This document shows, piece after piece, positions 1 to 12,823 of a stretch of 64,000 nucleotides of DNA (position 1 is the stretch's first letter; the number at the start of each line of letters is the position of its first letter). The notes beneath the pieces were generated by a model. It saw only the letters and a list, made by a program, of their open reading frames with translations, was not told where the DNA came from and did not search any database. The DNA is from Trichostrongylus colubriformis (lineage: Eukaryota > Nematoda > Chromadorea > Rhabditida > Trichostrongylidae). A program made the position numbers and the translations under genes. Location: positions 45,712,727-45,776,726 of the forward strand of contig OZ022259.1 in the NCBI GenBank assembly GCA_963978905.1. The letters run 5' to 3'.

Positions 1-320
1 ATCCCAAGCTTTAATTCGAGACGCCGTATGATATGTGGAATTGAGTTGTTTGTGTTGACAAGAGGTCATTGATTCACAAGAGTACGTAATTAACGACGAA
101 GTCGCCTGGGCTTGCCAGTGGTGGTCCTAAAGTATTCTTTCTTTTTCCTGCTCACGGTATTGCCCTCCGCTCGCTTAAATCCATACTTTTCATTTTCATT
201 TCGTGATTCCCTTCTCTCTCTCTTTTTACCGTTTTCCCCGTTGGGTCTCGGAATTTTTGATCTTTTTGCGTTATTCTGTTTAGAAGCAGTTGTTCCTCTA
301 TCAGATAGTTTCTTATCGTT

Positions 321-478
321 TCTCGTTAGCGAGTGACGTGAAGAAAAATGACGAAGACATTGATGCTCCCACACAAAGTGCAATAGCAGAATCTGTAATC
401 GATTTTTCAGAAAAATCATCGTTTTTGCACTCGATTAGTGGTGATCCTTTGATTTTGAAAAAAAAGCCTTATTCATAA
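321..478 (+). CDS. Possible terminal exon of an upstream gene
   Basis: After a TTTCTCGTTAG acceptor-like site, one frame reads an acidic, serine-rich stretch (begins SDVKKNDEDIDAPTQSAIAE) of about 50 residues ending in TAA at 478. The composition differs from the T-rich neighbourhood and looks coding, but there is no partner exon inside the window and I recognise no family. It could be the last exon of a + strand gene that begins left of the window, or a chance open frame. Confidence 0.22.
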
Positions 479-2037
479 ATCAATGCAGTCTCGAGATTGA
501 TGCTTTCGTGGAGTTTTTTTTTGGTTCTTTGCTGTCTCATAGTGATTTTTGTTTTATTCCCATCTCGGTTTCTCCCTCAGATTTCATTCCTCTGAATAGT
601 CGCCTTTTCTTCCGCTTTTAAATTTCGTAGCTGGCTGGTCTCGGGAAGGGTTGAGTCAACCGCGTGCACGTCTTTAGTTCCGCGTTTTTGCTGTTGAGGT
701 TACTGGCGCACTCTCTTGTTTGTCCAGTTTGCACAGTTTTGAGAGGGCTAAAGTAATTAAAGGCGAATCCTCAGAAGTAGAATAATTCTTTCACTTCAGG
801 GCTCCTCAAGGTGATCTATGGCACTTACATTCTCACCCCTCCCTGGAACGAATTTTGGACTTCACCCTCTGGAAATTCGGGTCTTGCATAGCATATGCCA
901 TCTTTCTAATCCCTAGTCTATTCAGTGAATTAGTCGTCCGACTGGCAGTAGTTACTTGGTGGTTGTTGAGTGATCTTCGGTCCATGCGTTTCATCGTATG
1001 GCTCACTCGAAATCGATAGCAGAATTAGTCATTTCAGCAGTTTAATGTTTAGTCCCCTCTCTTCCGCTCCTCCCTTCACCCCTCCCTTCCGCTCCAAAGC
1101 TCCACATTCTCCCAAAGCCGCGGCGGCTGACCCCGCGGAACGTCAGCTGATTCGTTCGGGATGTTCGGTCAAACCTCTTATGTGGTATTTTTTGCAGGAA
1201 ACGGCGCTGAGTGGCAGTGCCCGGCACGCGTCTAGCCCCGCCTATTCGGGCGGGCGCGTATTTGTTTGCGATTACCAAGACTAGAGGCGGCGAATGTGAT
1301 GGTGATGATGTTCAAGACAAACAAAAATAGTTTTCTCCGAAATACGCTGACGTCGATGTTTCGTTGGAGTTAGAAAAATCAAGGTATAGTAGGTATTGTT
1401 ATTGATTGTTAATATTGATCATTGATTGCTGTTAAGTTCATTGAATTTGATAAAGTGATTAAAACACCCCCACCGACGTTCTTGACCTTTTTCTGGGAGT
1501 GCAAAAAAAACTCGCGAAACGGACTATGGAAGCGATCGGGCGCAAGGACGTGAAAAACGGCGTTGAACGACGAATGCGAGCAGCTGCGTGTGTGAGTGTG
1601 TATGTGGGGTTTGGGGGGTGCGTATGGGGTGATAGCGTGTCTGTGTTCAAAGGACTCTTGAACCCTCGGGTGATACGGTAATGCCCTTTGAGATTGCACT
1701 GCAGAGGTGGTGATGGTGCTGCAGTGCAAAGAATGAGGCAGAACGGTGAACGGCGAGAGCCGACGGCAGTTGCGGCGGCGGCAGCAGCAGCAGCCATGGG
1801 CTGCAGCAACGAAAAGTGCAAAAGTGTGTCAGGAACGTCTGTGAAGGCGAGACATTGCAGAAAAAGACGGAAATGAAAGCTATTTATAGAAGTGAGAAGT
1901 GTGATGGCGCACTGGAAAAGTGCCAGGAAGGAGTCTTCCTCAGTAGGCTTCATCGCACATGATGTGCGAACTTTTCGCACATAGGATGGGAAACAGGTGC
2001 GGAGTAGGTCATTCGTACCAATGTGTACACCTATATT

Positions 2038-2401
2038 AGTTCCTTTTGTCGGGATCAGAGTAACCGGTGTGCCTTCCACAGTTACCGAACGATTGATTTT
2101 CATGTTTTGCCTACGCTACTGTGTACGTCAATAAACATAAACATATGCTTTTGATTTTCTTTGCCATCCCACCAGCACAACTTCTCCAAATAGCCCAAGG
2201 ATGAGGTGGTGACCGCCGCACTTTAATGAAAGGCTATTCCGGCATGGGTGGAAGAAGTTTGGAGAAGTTGTGCTGTGGAGTGGCAGAGAAAATCAACATA
2301 GACAACACCGTAGGCGATATCGTTCAATAACTTCGTTCGAAAATTAATCGTTCGATAACTTGGAAATCATACCGGTTACCCTGATTCCGACAAAGAGAAC
2401 T
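2038..2401. repeat. Foldback element with nested inverted repeats
   Basis: A 64-bp arm at 2038-2101 is the imperfect inverse complement of 2339-2401; both contain a GTAACCGGT/ACCGGTTAC core next to TTTGTCGG/CCGACAAA. Inside the loop lies a second inverted repeat, 2174-2190 against 2258-2274 (AGCACAACTTCTCCAAA), perfect over 17 bp. No target-site duplication or coding capacity was seen. A small non-autonomous hairpin element is the simplest reading. Confidence 0.55.
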
Positions 2402-3220
2402 GTTATGGCCGTGCCAGGAAGTTTGTTCAGGTCATTGTTAATTTAATATCTTATCACAAGTGTTTTTATCAGAGGCACTGAAACTTTGAGACCAATAAGG
2501 AAGATAGTGTTGTAACGATCGCTGTCACTCCACCCACACGTCCGGTGTGCCTACTGCCTTTAGGCTGTTTCGAAAGCCCAGTGTCGTTACGCATACGAAA
2601 TAATATAAATATTCGAAATAAGTGAAATCGGGTGAATTTTGTCTTCCTATGCGAAAAAATGACCTTGTAATCCTTTCGAATCGCTATCCTCTTGTGAGTC
2701 GAGGGTCTGAAGATCATTGGTGGAATGGTGGCCTTATCTATCGTACGGTAGATACCATGACCACAAACACGAAATAAATAGAATCGAACGAGAGCAGTAT
2801 ACCTGTTTTGTTTACAAGATGTGTATTTTATTTTTCAAAGATAGCGATATAATCTACATCAAAAATAGGTTACTTTAACAATTTGACATTCATGAGTTAC
2901 TTTTTGTGAAGGTTTTTTTGATAGATTGGCCGAGTTCTTGAAGGTGACCTCGACACTAATGTGGCACCGTCGAAGTCATGTGTTTACGCATTGAACCGAA
3001 AGTATCAAAAGTAGGTCTTATTCATAGATTTTAGCTGGGATAATGCACTTATCTGCGGGGGCTTGGCTCTGTTAAAGCCAGCATATAATTAGCTATCATC
3101 AAAGCCAATAGTTGCTTGTTAAAACCGATATTATGTCCTTTCAAGTCATTATTAGGTTAATTACCCAAATTAGTTGTCACGAGATGATCTTACTTGGCAA
3201 TAGGTAAGTTCAAGGACAGT

Positions 3221-3586
3221 CAAAGTCAAAGTAATCAAAGTCGCAAGGGTAGGTGTGACCTTATGCGATCTCTGATGGTTCATGGCCATTCAAGAAAAGA
3301 CAGGCGAAGGAATAGAGGCTTGAAAAGGTATATGTGAAGGAGGTCGTGTTCAAAACCCACAAATCCCACCCATATTGGACGAGCTACCCGTGTTGTCGCC
3401 GGAGTGTCCGTTTCAAAGTCAAAGTAATCAAAGCCTTATGCGATATCTGATGGTTCATGGCCATTCATGGAAAGGCAGGCGAAGGAATAGACTTGAAAAG
3501 GTATATGTGGAGGAGGTCGTGTTCAAAACTCACAAGTCCCACCCATATTGGACGAGCTACCCGTGTTGTCGCCGGAGTGTCCGTTT
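3221..3586. repeat. Two-copy tandem duplication (~193 and ~173 bp)
   Basis: Copy one runs 3221-3413 and copy two 3414-3586. Both begin CAAAGTCAAAGTAATCAAAG and end in GGAGTGTCCGTTT, with high identity and a few small indels. The second copy lacks about 20 bp present after the start of the first. No gene function is evident. Confidence 0.85.
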
Positions 3587-4714
3587 TTGCACTACAAAAT
3601 TAGATGAAATGTACAGGGTTACTTGCAAAGCTGCGGTACATGAGAATATTTGAAAATCAGAGATCATATTCTGTGCAGTCGTTAACTTCACTAGTGTGAC
3701 CTAATAGTCTGCCTTCTTTTAACTTGAATGACTTACTGAACTAAACACTTAGGGGAATTGTGGTGCTACATCATTTAAGAAGAGATCAATTGCTTTCGAT
3801 ACCAAAAGGACTGCCACAGGCTGCATTGACGAGATGATCGTTCAATGTAACAAAAGGGCAAGCAATTCAGTTGCAAATCGGATTCTCGTTGCTGTATTTC
3901 AAGAATCGCTGTTGAAGAACGCTAATCAATAATGTGGAGGTTTAACCGTAAAAATAGATTCCTTTCAACTTGAAAAGCTGGCATGATGTCATTCGAATAT
4001 TTTTTTGAGCACTACGGGGAACGAATTAACTAACAGCCGTAGGGTGGGGCTTCGTGTTACTACGTTTTGTCACTTTGTTTACGTAACTTTTTGACTAGAC
4101 ATAAAAAACTGTCAGATCTTGGGTGTTTATTTACTTAAGCGTGGGAATTGTTGACATAGTATGAGTTAGTATAGTTCAAATTTCGGGACGGTCGCTGTGA
4201 GGTCAAAAAACTGGGGTGTCGTTGGTTTCGTGAGGCGCCAGTGATATCTTGAGGTTCGTACCTGTTCCTGCTTATTCTTTCTTTTCCTTTCTCAAATCCC
4301 ATTTTTTGTCCTTTTATTCTTGAATACAATTTGTTAATTTGTTTATCCTGAATGGGACCTAATGCATTTGGGGAATCCTTCCTGGGATTCTGTTATGATT
4401 TCTTCTTTGCTGTTTCCAGGTGAGCACATGGTTGGTTCTTTCAGTTTTCTGCACATTCAGCGCAAAATTCCCCGTTTCAAGTGCTGAACTCACGACAGTG
4501 GCGGCCGAGACGACGACGTCAACGAACGGCCTTCGCGCAAGTGATCATGATCTCTTCGCGGTGCTAGGTGCTGGTTACGGGGGACCGGGGGGACACACGG
4601 GATGTGAGAGGAGGGTACACGACAGCGGGACGGGGGGTACGGCGGGGGCTATTGACCGCCGGGCGTCCGGGGTCGTCGCGTCCTGGCACGCTCCGCCCAG
4701 CTGCGCGCCGCCAG

Positions 4715-5068
4715 ATGGCTTTGCGGTGCGCTCGTGAACGGGCGCCGTCCCTGATGGAAGCGCCGCTGTTCGCCGCCGGCGGCGCTACCGCGGCGGTCGC
4801 CGCGCCCCAAGCCGCCAGCGCCTTTTACGCGCCCAGCATTGCTACCTCGAATGCTCAATCCGTACATGGACCTCGTCATTCTCACTCTACAACCACTGCC
4901 ACAGCTCCTAGGCACCTATTTGCCTCGTCATTCAGTTCTGGTGGTGCCAGTGGTGGTGGTGGTGGCGGATCAGCTGCTGCTGCTGCCATAGGTTCTGAAC
5001 TACTCGGCAACTGCTGGACAACAGAAGAGACTTGGCATAACGTCTATAGTTGGATTAATAATAGCCAG
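4715..5068 (+). CDS. MEIOC-domain protein, exon 1
   Basis: First coding exon of the gene that continues at 10612. An in-frame TAG at 4565 closes the frame upstream, so the start is probably ATG 4715 (MALRCARERAPSL) or ATG 4754 (MEAPLFAAGG). The encoded 118 residues are low-complexity Ala/Ser/Gly/Thr with a GGGGGGS run, then an ordered end (CWTTEETWHNVYSWINNSQ). The donor CAG|GTGGGT at 5068 leaves phase 0 and matches the phase-0 acceptor at 10612. The exon is strikingly GC-rich against the AT-rich flanks. Vertebrate MEIOC N-termini are also long and poorly conserved, so this part is supported by splicing phase and composition, not homology. A TTTCCAG acceptor at about 4419 could be a spliced-leader site. 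Confidence 0.6.
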
Positions 5069-7328
5069 GTGGGTGTCTGTATTATTTCTTCTGAAGTTTA
5101 AGCGTTTTTACGAGTTTTTGTGCGATTAAAGATGCTCTTATCAGTTTCAGTAAGCCTTTCAAACATTAAGCTCGCTGAGGCTTGATCTCTGATACTTGCT
5201 TGTCTCTCATTACCGCTTTAGTCTGCAAAAATAGATTCTCCTATTGCTCATTCTGCTCGAAGACGTTTTCTGTTCTCACGCTGAAGATCTTTGAAGGTTC
5301 CAAAGTTCATATAGGTCAAGATGAACCAGGACAACGTCTAATATTCTTCTGAACCATATCGTATCCATAGAGCAGCCGTCTTTTGTTAACGCTAAAGTGC
5401 AAGTTGTCGTAGACGTTGGAATCTTAGTCATCAATTTATTCATGCGTTGTTTTGTTGCCGTAGACGTGAATCGACCACATTCTCGTTGATTTTTTGTCGA
5501 AGATCCTTCTCAAACGTATGCCACGTGTGCTTGGCTCGAGAAAATAGACTCCATTGTCTATCTATTACACTTGCACCAGTAAAGCTGTTAACGAATTTCG
5601 TACGATATCATCGTTTTTTTCTTCCCCGGCGATTTGCAAATGAAATCGATCGCTGACTGAAACAGACCTTTTGGGAGTTTTTGTTTGCTTTTTTGTCGCG
5701 CCAGAAAAAGTTTGCTTAATTGATCATTCCCTTCCATCTATTAAGTGCATTTAACAGTGAGCATCTCCAATAAATGATACAGCAGGCTGTCCCGGAAGCA
5801 CTCTTTTGAATGATCACCGCTGGCGACCCCTTATGTATGCGCCATGCATTCAATTCCTGTTGGGAATCGTAGTAGCGTTTGAGGTCGAACGTGAATAGCA
5901 TGACTTCATGGGATCAGCTCATGTCGACCCAATGCTTTCCTTCTACAGGTTTTCTGCTGTCAGATGCTCGAAAGGTGCAAGGTATATCTAACACTTGCGG
6001 GGATTTCATCCATTAACCGTGCGAACAGTAGCCGCGTTTTTTTGCTTTCCTGCAAGTGTGATCAGCTTTTTCTTATAGATATTTCCCTGTATATTTTCCT
6101 TATAGCTCACCTGGAAATTTTGTATCGTTTTGCTTTTATTATTGATTGGAAGATATTGACACAGGTGTCAGCCTTTTTTAAACTTCGAACTACTTTTGGT
6201 ATATTTCATTTTCGGGAGGCGTGCCAGAAGGTGGAAGCCGCGGTCAGTGGCTGTTGTTTGCTGGCTAACACTTTTCCCCTCTAAACATACTTCCTCGTTC
6301 ATATATGACACGTACAAGAAGACTCGTTCACTAATTGTTTCCCGTTGATTTTCCTCTCTTATGACTAATTGTAACGTAATCTTTTCATTCATGAGCTAAT
6401 TGTCCCCCCTTACTTCGTGATTCGATAACAAAAGAACGAATATCCAACCCCTTCCGAAAGGATCGCGCACAGAGGGTATTGGTTTGCGTCGTGCATCATC
6501 GTGTCTTTATAACGACGCGACGAACGTTTTTCTAGCGGTTGACACTGACCTCGACGTCGTCGCCATTTAAATTGTGCATTGTGAGATTACAGACAGTTTT
6601 TCGACACTGTGAATTCTCACATAGGCGCGTCCTTTTGAATCGCCTTTTAATTTTGCACCACAACAGTGGATGTATTGATCAGGAACCATGTGTCCTTGAC
6701 GTTTTTCTTCAGCTCTCGTTCATGCAGCTTCTGCCCTTTAGAACAGCAATTGTCCTGTGCTATCGGGAAACCACATTTTGGTCTTCATTGTTACAGAGGG
6801 CGTGGCCTAACTTCATTTCCATTTATCTAGTAACTTCTGTCCTGCATTTTTTTTAGTTGCCTACAGAAAATGGTGTCAAATCGTGAAACGGTGCGATATC
6901 GTCACCGTTACACGTTTACTCGAAGGGGTGTGGTTTCTCAATTCCCGTGCCAATTTCCCTCGAACATGAATATCTCTGTTCACCTGTTCACGGTCTCTCT
7001 TAAGAATAGTGTAGGGCCACTGTCATGCTCAGAATTACTTACCTTTACCCAACCATCCATTCATCGTTCTAGTGCCCATTGCTTGCTATCAGAAATATCG
7101 GACCAATTTTAACTGCTGTTCTAAAGGCCGAAAATTTTGGCCTCCCAAAATCATAGCATTCATCCTTATAGACTTTCCAAATTCACGACGATTTTGGGGA
7201 AATGCCGAGCGTGTGGCGCATTCGAGAGGAGTTGCGCATATATTTTTTGGTTAGTGACCTTAGATGGACACATCAAATGTGAGCACACCACTGGGCCATT
7301 TTATTTCAGCAGCCATTATCCATGCTAT

Positions 7329-7369
7329 ATATAAAAGGGAGGTTTGGTGTGTTTGTACGTTTGTTTGTT

Positions 7370-7401
<32 letters not shown>

Positions 7402-7420
7402 GCACTTAATGGGACCTGCG
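7329..7420 (-). repeat. Truncated Helentron-like 3' end with GTCT tract
   Basis: Read on the minus strand the segment is a GACA/GACAAACA tetranucleotide tract followed by TTTTATATATAG. That is the same order of parts as the termini at 44414-44480 and 58800-58881. Here no satellite array is attached, so it is probably a short or truncated copy of the same element group. Confidence 0.5.
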
Positions 7421-8329
7421 TCAGCCAACTTGGTTGTTTGTCAATATTGCAGGATGCTCACGCGAATCAGTACAATAGGTTGAATAACTAAGTCTCAGCG
7501 ATACCACCGGCCTAACGCTCCTGAAAATGCAGAAATTACATGGAAATTGATTCGAATTCCCTAGATTCCAAGCTGAAATCGGATGCATGGCACATCCAAA
7601 AATGGGTGGTGGATGTCGAGATGTGCTACCCGTAACTGTTAACGACCCCTGAGCCCGAGCCGTCTGAACAGAAGCCGTCAAGTGCAGAGTTTTTAAAGCT
7701 TATGCGATTCAGCTGGGCAATTTTTTCCAGCGTGCTCGATTATAGCCTATTCTACGAGCTGTTCCGATGAGACCCTCGATCTTTGATTAATGAGCTGGCA
7801 CTGGTTGACGCAGTGCTGAATCGTCTATTGCCTATCGGCTCGCCAACGGTACTTAGCAGGCCGCAGCAAGAAGTTTCGATTTTTTTAAAGAGTGTTCATC
7901 AGGCATAGGCGCCGTTGGTAGCATGAGGGGACGGATTTGCAGATGAGTTGAAGAACAGATAGAACAGTTGTTGTCGATTAATCTCGTTCATGCTTCCACT
8001 GAGATACGTAGAGGTTCTTGTTGCCCTACAAGAGTCAGCGAATTATCAATCAATCTTTCAAAAAATATCCATGCTAATTAGCTGATGCGATAGCTACGAC
8101 GCCAATTCAGAACAAACTTTTTTCTTGAGAGCTCCTTAATAGAACCATTGGAAATAGGAAAATTACAACGGCTCAAGAATTTGGACTTGGAGTCATAATT
8201 GGGCGCGAGGTCCCAATCCCCCCCACCTGCTTTTTTTCCTTTTCTGGAATTGCAGTCTTACCGATAGATCTGTGAAAAGTTCTCCATTTGCTAATTGTGT
8301 GAGAAAGCAAATCTCTGAAGGTTCCAAAG

Positions 8330-9130
8330 ACTATTTTCAAATGAGTAGGAAAAATGTTGGGTGAGAGGAGGAGGGGTCGAGGTTAGAGGAGCGGGGGAGG
8401 GAGGGGGGGGGGGCTGGGTGGAATCCGATTTAGTACTTGACACATCTATGTGTACTACATTACTGTTGCCAGAATTAGTTGCTATGGCAAGGCGATTGTG
8501 GTTGGGTCTTTTAGGCCTGTTTGCCTCTACCACAGGGTCAGCGAGGGTTCGCTCGAATAAGTCCGTTAGTGAAAACATTTTCACAACGGAAATCACTGAT
8601 CCCCCTTCCTTTAGAGTAATTATGTAGGTTTGTAGGCACATTCAATCATGTCTTCGTTTCTCCGTCGAATTTGAGAGAATGGGGCGTCCAGAAGGAACTT
8701 ATTAACAAGAAGCCCTTTGGCCGTTATGCTTCATTAGGCCTTTATGTCGGCAACTACCAGTAGTGTAGGTGTGCGGTCAACGTTTGTACTATAAGGAGCC
8801 TCCTGGAAATACTTCTTGGTTGTTCCTACATAGTTCCAGGAACTCGTGATGAAATCCTTGATGATGTCTGATGCCTTGATGAATTTTCCTGGAAAGTCAG
8901 TTTACATGGCGTAATGTTCCCGCTTCTCCCTGCTGGTGCTACGTTGATTTCCTGGAGTTTTTCATATACTTTGGTGCGATGTGTAGCATTTAACTACATG
9001 ACAGCATGTGAACATATCGTCGATTCCATACCGTGAAGAATACGGTAGTCTGCTTTGGGCCCCATTTTCGTGGTTTTTAAGTCGCCGAGATTTTATTGAA
9101 TTGTCTTGACCCTTTTAAGACACATTTCCG
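8330..9130 (-). pseudogene. Degraded minus-strand coding remnant, family unknown
   Basis: Three minus-strand stretches look protein-coding but are broken relative to each other. About 9080-8890 reads GPKADYRILHGMESTICSHA then a stop and KVYEKLQEINVAPAGRSGN. About 8880-8750 reads KASDIIKDFITSSWNYVGTT and continues TKKYFQEAPYS before a stop. About 8580-8400 reads KMFSLTDLFERTLADPVVEA then ANRPKRPNHNRLAIATNSGN and a proline run. Stops and frame changes between them point to a decayed gene or transposable-element ORF lying antisense in the MEIOC intron. I do not recognise the family; genuine small exons of a minus-strand gene are an alternative, since one boundary (TTTCCAG at about 8886) resembles an acceptor. 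Confidence 0.35.
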
Positions 9131-9292
9131 TAGACGGTAATTCCAAAAAGGAGACGAGGCTTCCGTTGGTCATGTCAGCGGTGTAATAACCGCTATGACC
9201 TGATTAATGAACAGTTAGTGGTCCGATTCGGCGCCATTATGGCCACTTATCTTAAAACGCTAATGTTCACGCACATTGAAATCCGTCAAAAG

Positions 9293-9448
9293 TACAGTTC
9301 ATTTCGGAGCGCTTGATAGGGCGTGGCGTAGGACTCGAGTGAGAGTGTATCGAAATATCTCACCTCGCCTCACTCTTGCCACCGCGCTCACTCACGCCAC
9401 TCACACTTGCCGTAGGCCACGCCGTATCAGGCGCTCCGAAATGGAGTA
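9293..9448. mobile_element. MITE family A, copy 1
   Basis: The ends are near-perfect inverse complements: TACAGTTCATTTCGGAGCGC on the left and GCGCTCCGAAATGGAGTA on the right, with GGCGTGGC/GCCACGCC just inside. The interior is an alternating CACTC/GAGTG tract. The same structure recurs at 12227, 22755 and 44793. Ends inside TA suggest a Tc1/mariner-type MITE (TSD TA), by inference. Confidence 0.8.
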
Positions 9449-10611
9449 TGTTCTGTTTGGCTAGCCGTACCACACAGACGGCGGACCACGGCAGGAGTGT
9501 GAAACGGCATTGATTTTTACCTGGGTGATCACTGATCACTTACATAAAAATATCTTCCTACTTCAGATTTCTTTAATCACCCATCCGAGTACTTTTTAGA
9601 ATTGTATTTGTGAAAGGGTGGTAATGGACCAGAGGCTGGAAAGGAAGTACTCTTGATTCTACATTTGCTTCTATGGAAAGCGGCTTGGTGGTTCTGCGGG
9701 AATCTTGACGCTGGATTCTACTCAGAATAAGCCATCACCAGTACTTTCGTCCAGCGTCGAAAAGTCGGAAATAGTTCGGATTTGCGTGATTTGTGACAGG
9801 TGACTGCATAATTGAGACAACTGATAAGTGATTGATTAGGAGAGATAACCAATTATCCATGGTCCCTTCATCAGCTCACCTCCCAGACATTGAAAAAGAT
9901 GTTGGGCTGTGAGCGCCGATCGTCTGCTCATTGTTGTGTAATACCAAGAAACGAACATCATCCCGAGCCTCCAATACCTGATTTCTGAGAAACAATCGTA
10001 ATAATTTCGATACTTCCCATTTCTTCGGGAAGATCACACACTTTCTAAAAAGCAGCTAAAACTCTAAGCTGAAGAATAGGAAGCCAATCCTGGGACCAGG
10101 GCAGGAGTTGTTTTGAAAAATCAACAAAATTGATGAGTTTGGTAAGGGACAGGCGTACCTGTCTATCATTTCTCGAAAAAGTAGATATTAATTTCAAGAA
10201 AGTGCGTAGTTAGTCAAAGGATTAGTCTTCGAGAAACGTATATTTGACCAGGTTGAACTAGCGAAAGTGAAATGTCATATTTGGATAATTCGCCGTTATA
10301 AGTAACGTGTCTCGAAGGAGCTGCTGTTATCGTGGACGTCGATCATGGGGCGGAGTTCGTGCGGTGGGCGGAGCTAGAAAGGAAGGAATGATGCTTCACC
10401 GACAACTTAGCGAATGCTTGCTAATCTCGGCAGTGTTCTTACAGGCATAATCTTCTTTCTCGAATACAGCCTTTAATGCTTTTTTTCTATTTAATTGACT
10501 TTCTCTTATCTTTGACAATCACTCTTTGGCATGTGTGGTTCTCTTTCTTCCGAGGAACGATAGGAGCATCATAATCGTTGCTAGAACTGCTTCAAAACGG
10601 ATATTTAATAG

Positions 10612-11581
<970 letters not shown>

Positions 11582-11844
11582 TGAGTCACATATACCTCAT
11601 ATGCTCCGTTGTATCCGTCGGAGGCACTAACCCCGCCCAGTGGACGAGTTGTCTGGGGTGACTTCATTGTTGGTGGTTACTGCTTTTTGCATAGTTCGTT
11701 CGCTACCTCACGGCAAAGTAGGGATATGTCGAAAACATGAACTTACCTTCCAGTTTTTCCTCGTCCTTTCGTCAGTGTTGAACAGCCCCGCACCCGATTT
11801 TCAGTATTTTTTTGGGATTACCTTTTTATGTAGTATTTATTCAG

Positions 11845-11949
11845 AGCTTCTGGAAGCAGTCAGTGTTCTACAACACTGCCGACATCATGAACGCACTGCC
11901 ATACTGCAACAGCTTCGTGGCGAGACCGTCAGATACGATGAGGAGAAAG
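11845..11949 (+). CDS. MEIOC-domain protein, exon 4
   Basis: Reads ELLEAVSVLQHCRHHERTAI then LQQLRGETVRYDEEK between acceptor TTTATTCAG (11844) and donor AAAG|GTGAGG (11949), starting and ending with one base of a split codon. This corresponds to the MEIOC segment of the form xLEAIxxVQxRRRDEIxxxxxRxxxxxRxDD. It is placed by homology and by phase agreement on both sides. Confidence 0.85.
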
Positions 11950-12226
11950 GTGAGGGAAAGTTCTTCTCGTAATGAAATCGCAGTAAAAACAACCTATCCA
12001 ATGGTGACTCAGAAAATAACCTTTGTCAGCGCTCTACGCCTCTGATTTCACAAGATAATTAGTTCAGGATGTCAAAAATGATATACCGTAGTCACAGTGC
12101 GGCGTTTCGCAGTCGACAGGCGCCAAATAAAATGTAACATTGCCATAATTGCATAATTGTACCCCGTATGATCAAGCGCATTGTGTGCATTTACGGTAGG
12201 AGTGCACTACGTTCTGAAATGAGAAG

Positions 12227-12392
12227 TGCAGTCCATTTCGTAGCGCTATTGGGCGTGGCCTACGAACTTGGGTGCGTGTGTATCAAACTCTCTCACCCCG
12301 CACATACTCTCACTCGCGCCACGCACTCTCACTCTCACCCCTCCCCTTAGTCCGCAGGTCACGCCCAATCAAGCGCTGCGAAATAGACTGTA
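12227..12392. mobile_element. MITE family A, copy 2 (in MEIOC intron 4)
   Basis: Ends TGCAGTCCATTTCGTAGCGC and GCGCTGCGAAATAGACTGTA flank GGGCGTGGCC/GTCACGCCC and a CTCTCAC-rich middle, as in the copy at 9293. It sits in the 680-bp last intron of the MEIOC homologue. Confidence 0.8.
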
Positions 12393-12629
12393 TGTCATCA
12401 TTTTTATCGAGGATTTCTAATTTCAACTCATTTCTGCTTCTGGCAGGGTCCATCATGCAATAAAAATGTCACTTTATTTAGAAATCCTTTTTGTTCCACT
12501 TGTGAATAATAGCAACATGTAGGGCTACGATATGTCGGTTCTAGCATCCTAAACTTATAATCTTGCTCTAAAAAACGCTATGAAGATTGATCTTATATGG
12601 ATTTATAATTCAATCGCGGTAACTTTCAG

Positions 12630-12823
12630 AGACCGCCAGTCTGACGCAGGCTTTGATCGCGGTACGACGAGCGGCTTGTCGTGCACGAGCTGTAAACTGG
12701 TGTTCGCTGGTTTGGACACTTGGACCGGAAGATGTTGTGCAGAAATCGCAAGTAGAACGTCTCGTCGCCGCCGACTTCTCCATCGGTCCACCACCGATCC
12801 GCCCACGTCCACTAAAGAACTGA
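12630..12823 (+). CDS. MEIOC-domain protein, last exon
   Basis: After acceptor ACTTTCAG (12629) the phase-compatible frame reads TASLTQALIAVRRAACRARA then VNWCSLVWTLGPEDVVQKSQ and stops with TGA at 12821-12823. It matches the C-terminal MEIOC helix (family pattern LAxAIxEMxxATRKxRTALWCALQMTLP), including the conserved Trp-Cys. Summing all exons from ATG 4715 gives a 516-residue protein, against roughly 950 in human MEIOC; most of the difference lies in the disordered N-terminal region. In vertebrates MEIOC works with the helicase YTHDC2 in the cytoplasm of meiotic germ cells to stabilise the meiotic programme; a similar germline role here is inference. Confidence 0.88.

Larger units (their letters stand above)
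1..4400. other. 5' intergenic stretch, mostly non-coding
   Basis: No confident gene was found here. The stretch is T-rich, with a GC-rich patch at about 1060-1280 and an alanine-codon-like run at 1760-1800. It holds a weak terminal-exon candidate near 330-478, a foldback repeat at 2038-2401 and a tandem duplication at 3221-3586, each listed separately. Long open frames on both strands at 1450-2100 lack family signatures and I do not call them genes. Confidence 0.5.
5069..10611 (+). other. Intron 1 of MEIOC homologue
   Basis: This 5.5 kb AT-rich intron is bounded by GTGGGT and TTTAATAG. It contains a GTCT tetranucleotide element end (7329-7420), a minus-strand coding remnant (about 8330-9130) and one TACAGTCCATTTCG-type MITE (9293-9448). 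Apart from these I see no coding exon in it. Confidence 0.55.

Noticed and set aside
1459..2103. Long minus-strand open frame with an alanine run and a GTNDLLR-like stretch
   Set aside because: The 214-residue frame spans a foldback arm, a (GCN)n tract and low-complexity DNA; composition changes along it and no domain holds together.
4420..4737. Open frame just upstream of MEIOC exon 1
   Set aside because: Different frame from exon 1, no supported donor joining it to 10612 in phase; GC-rich low-complexity sequence.
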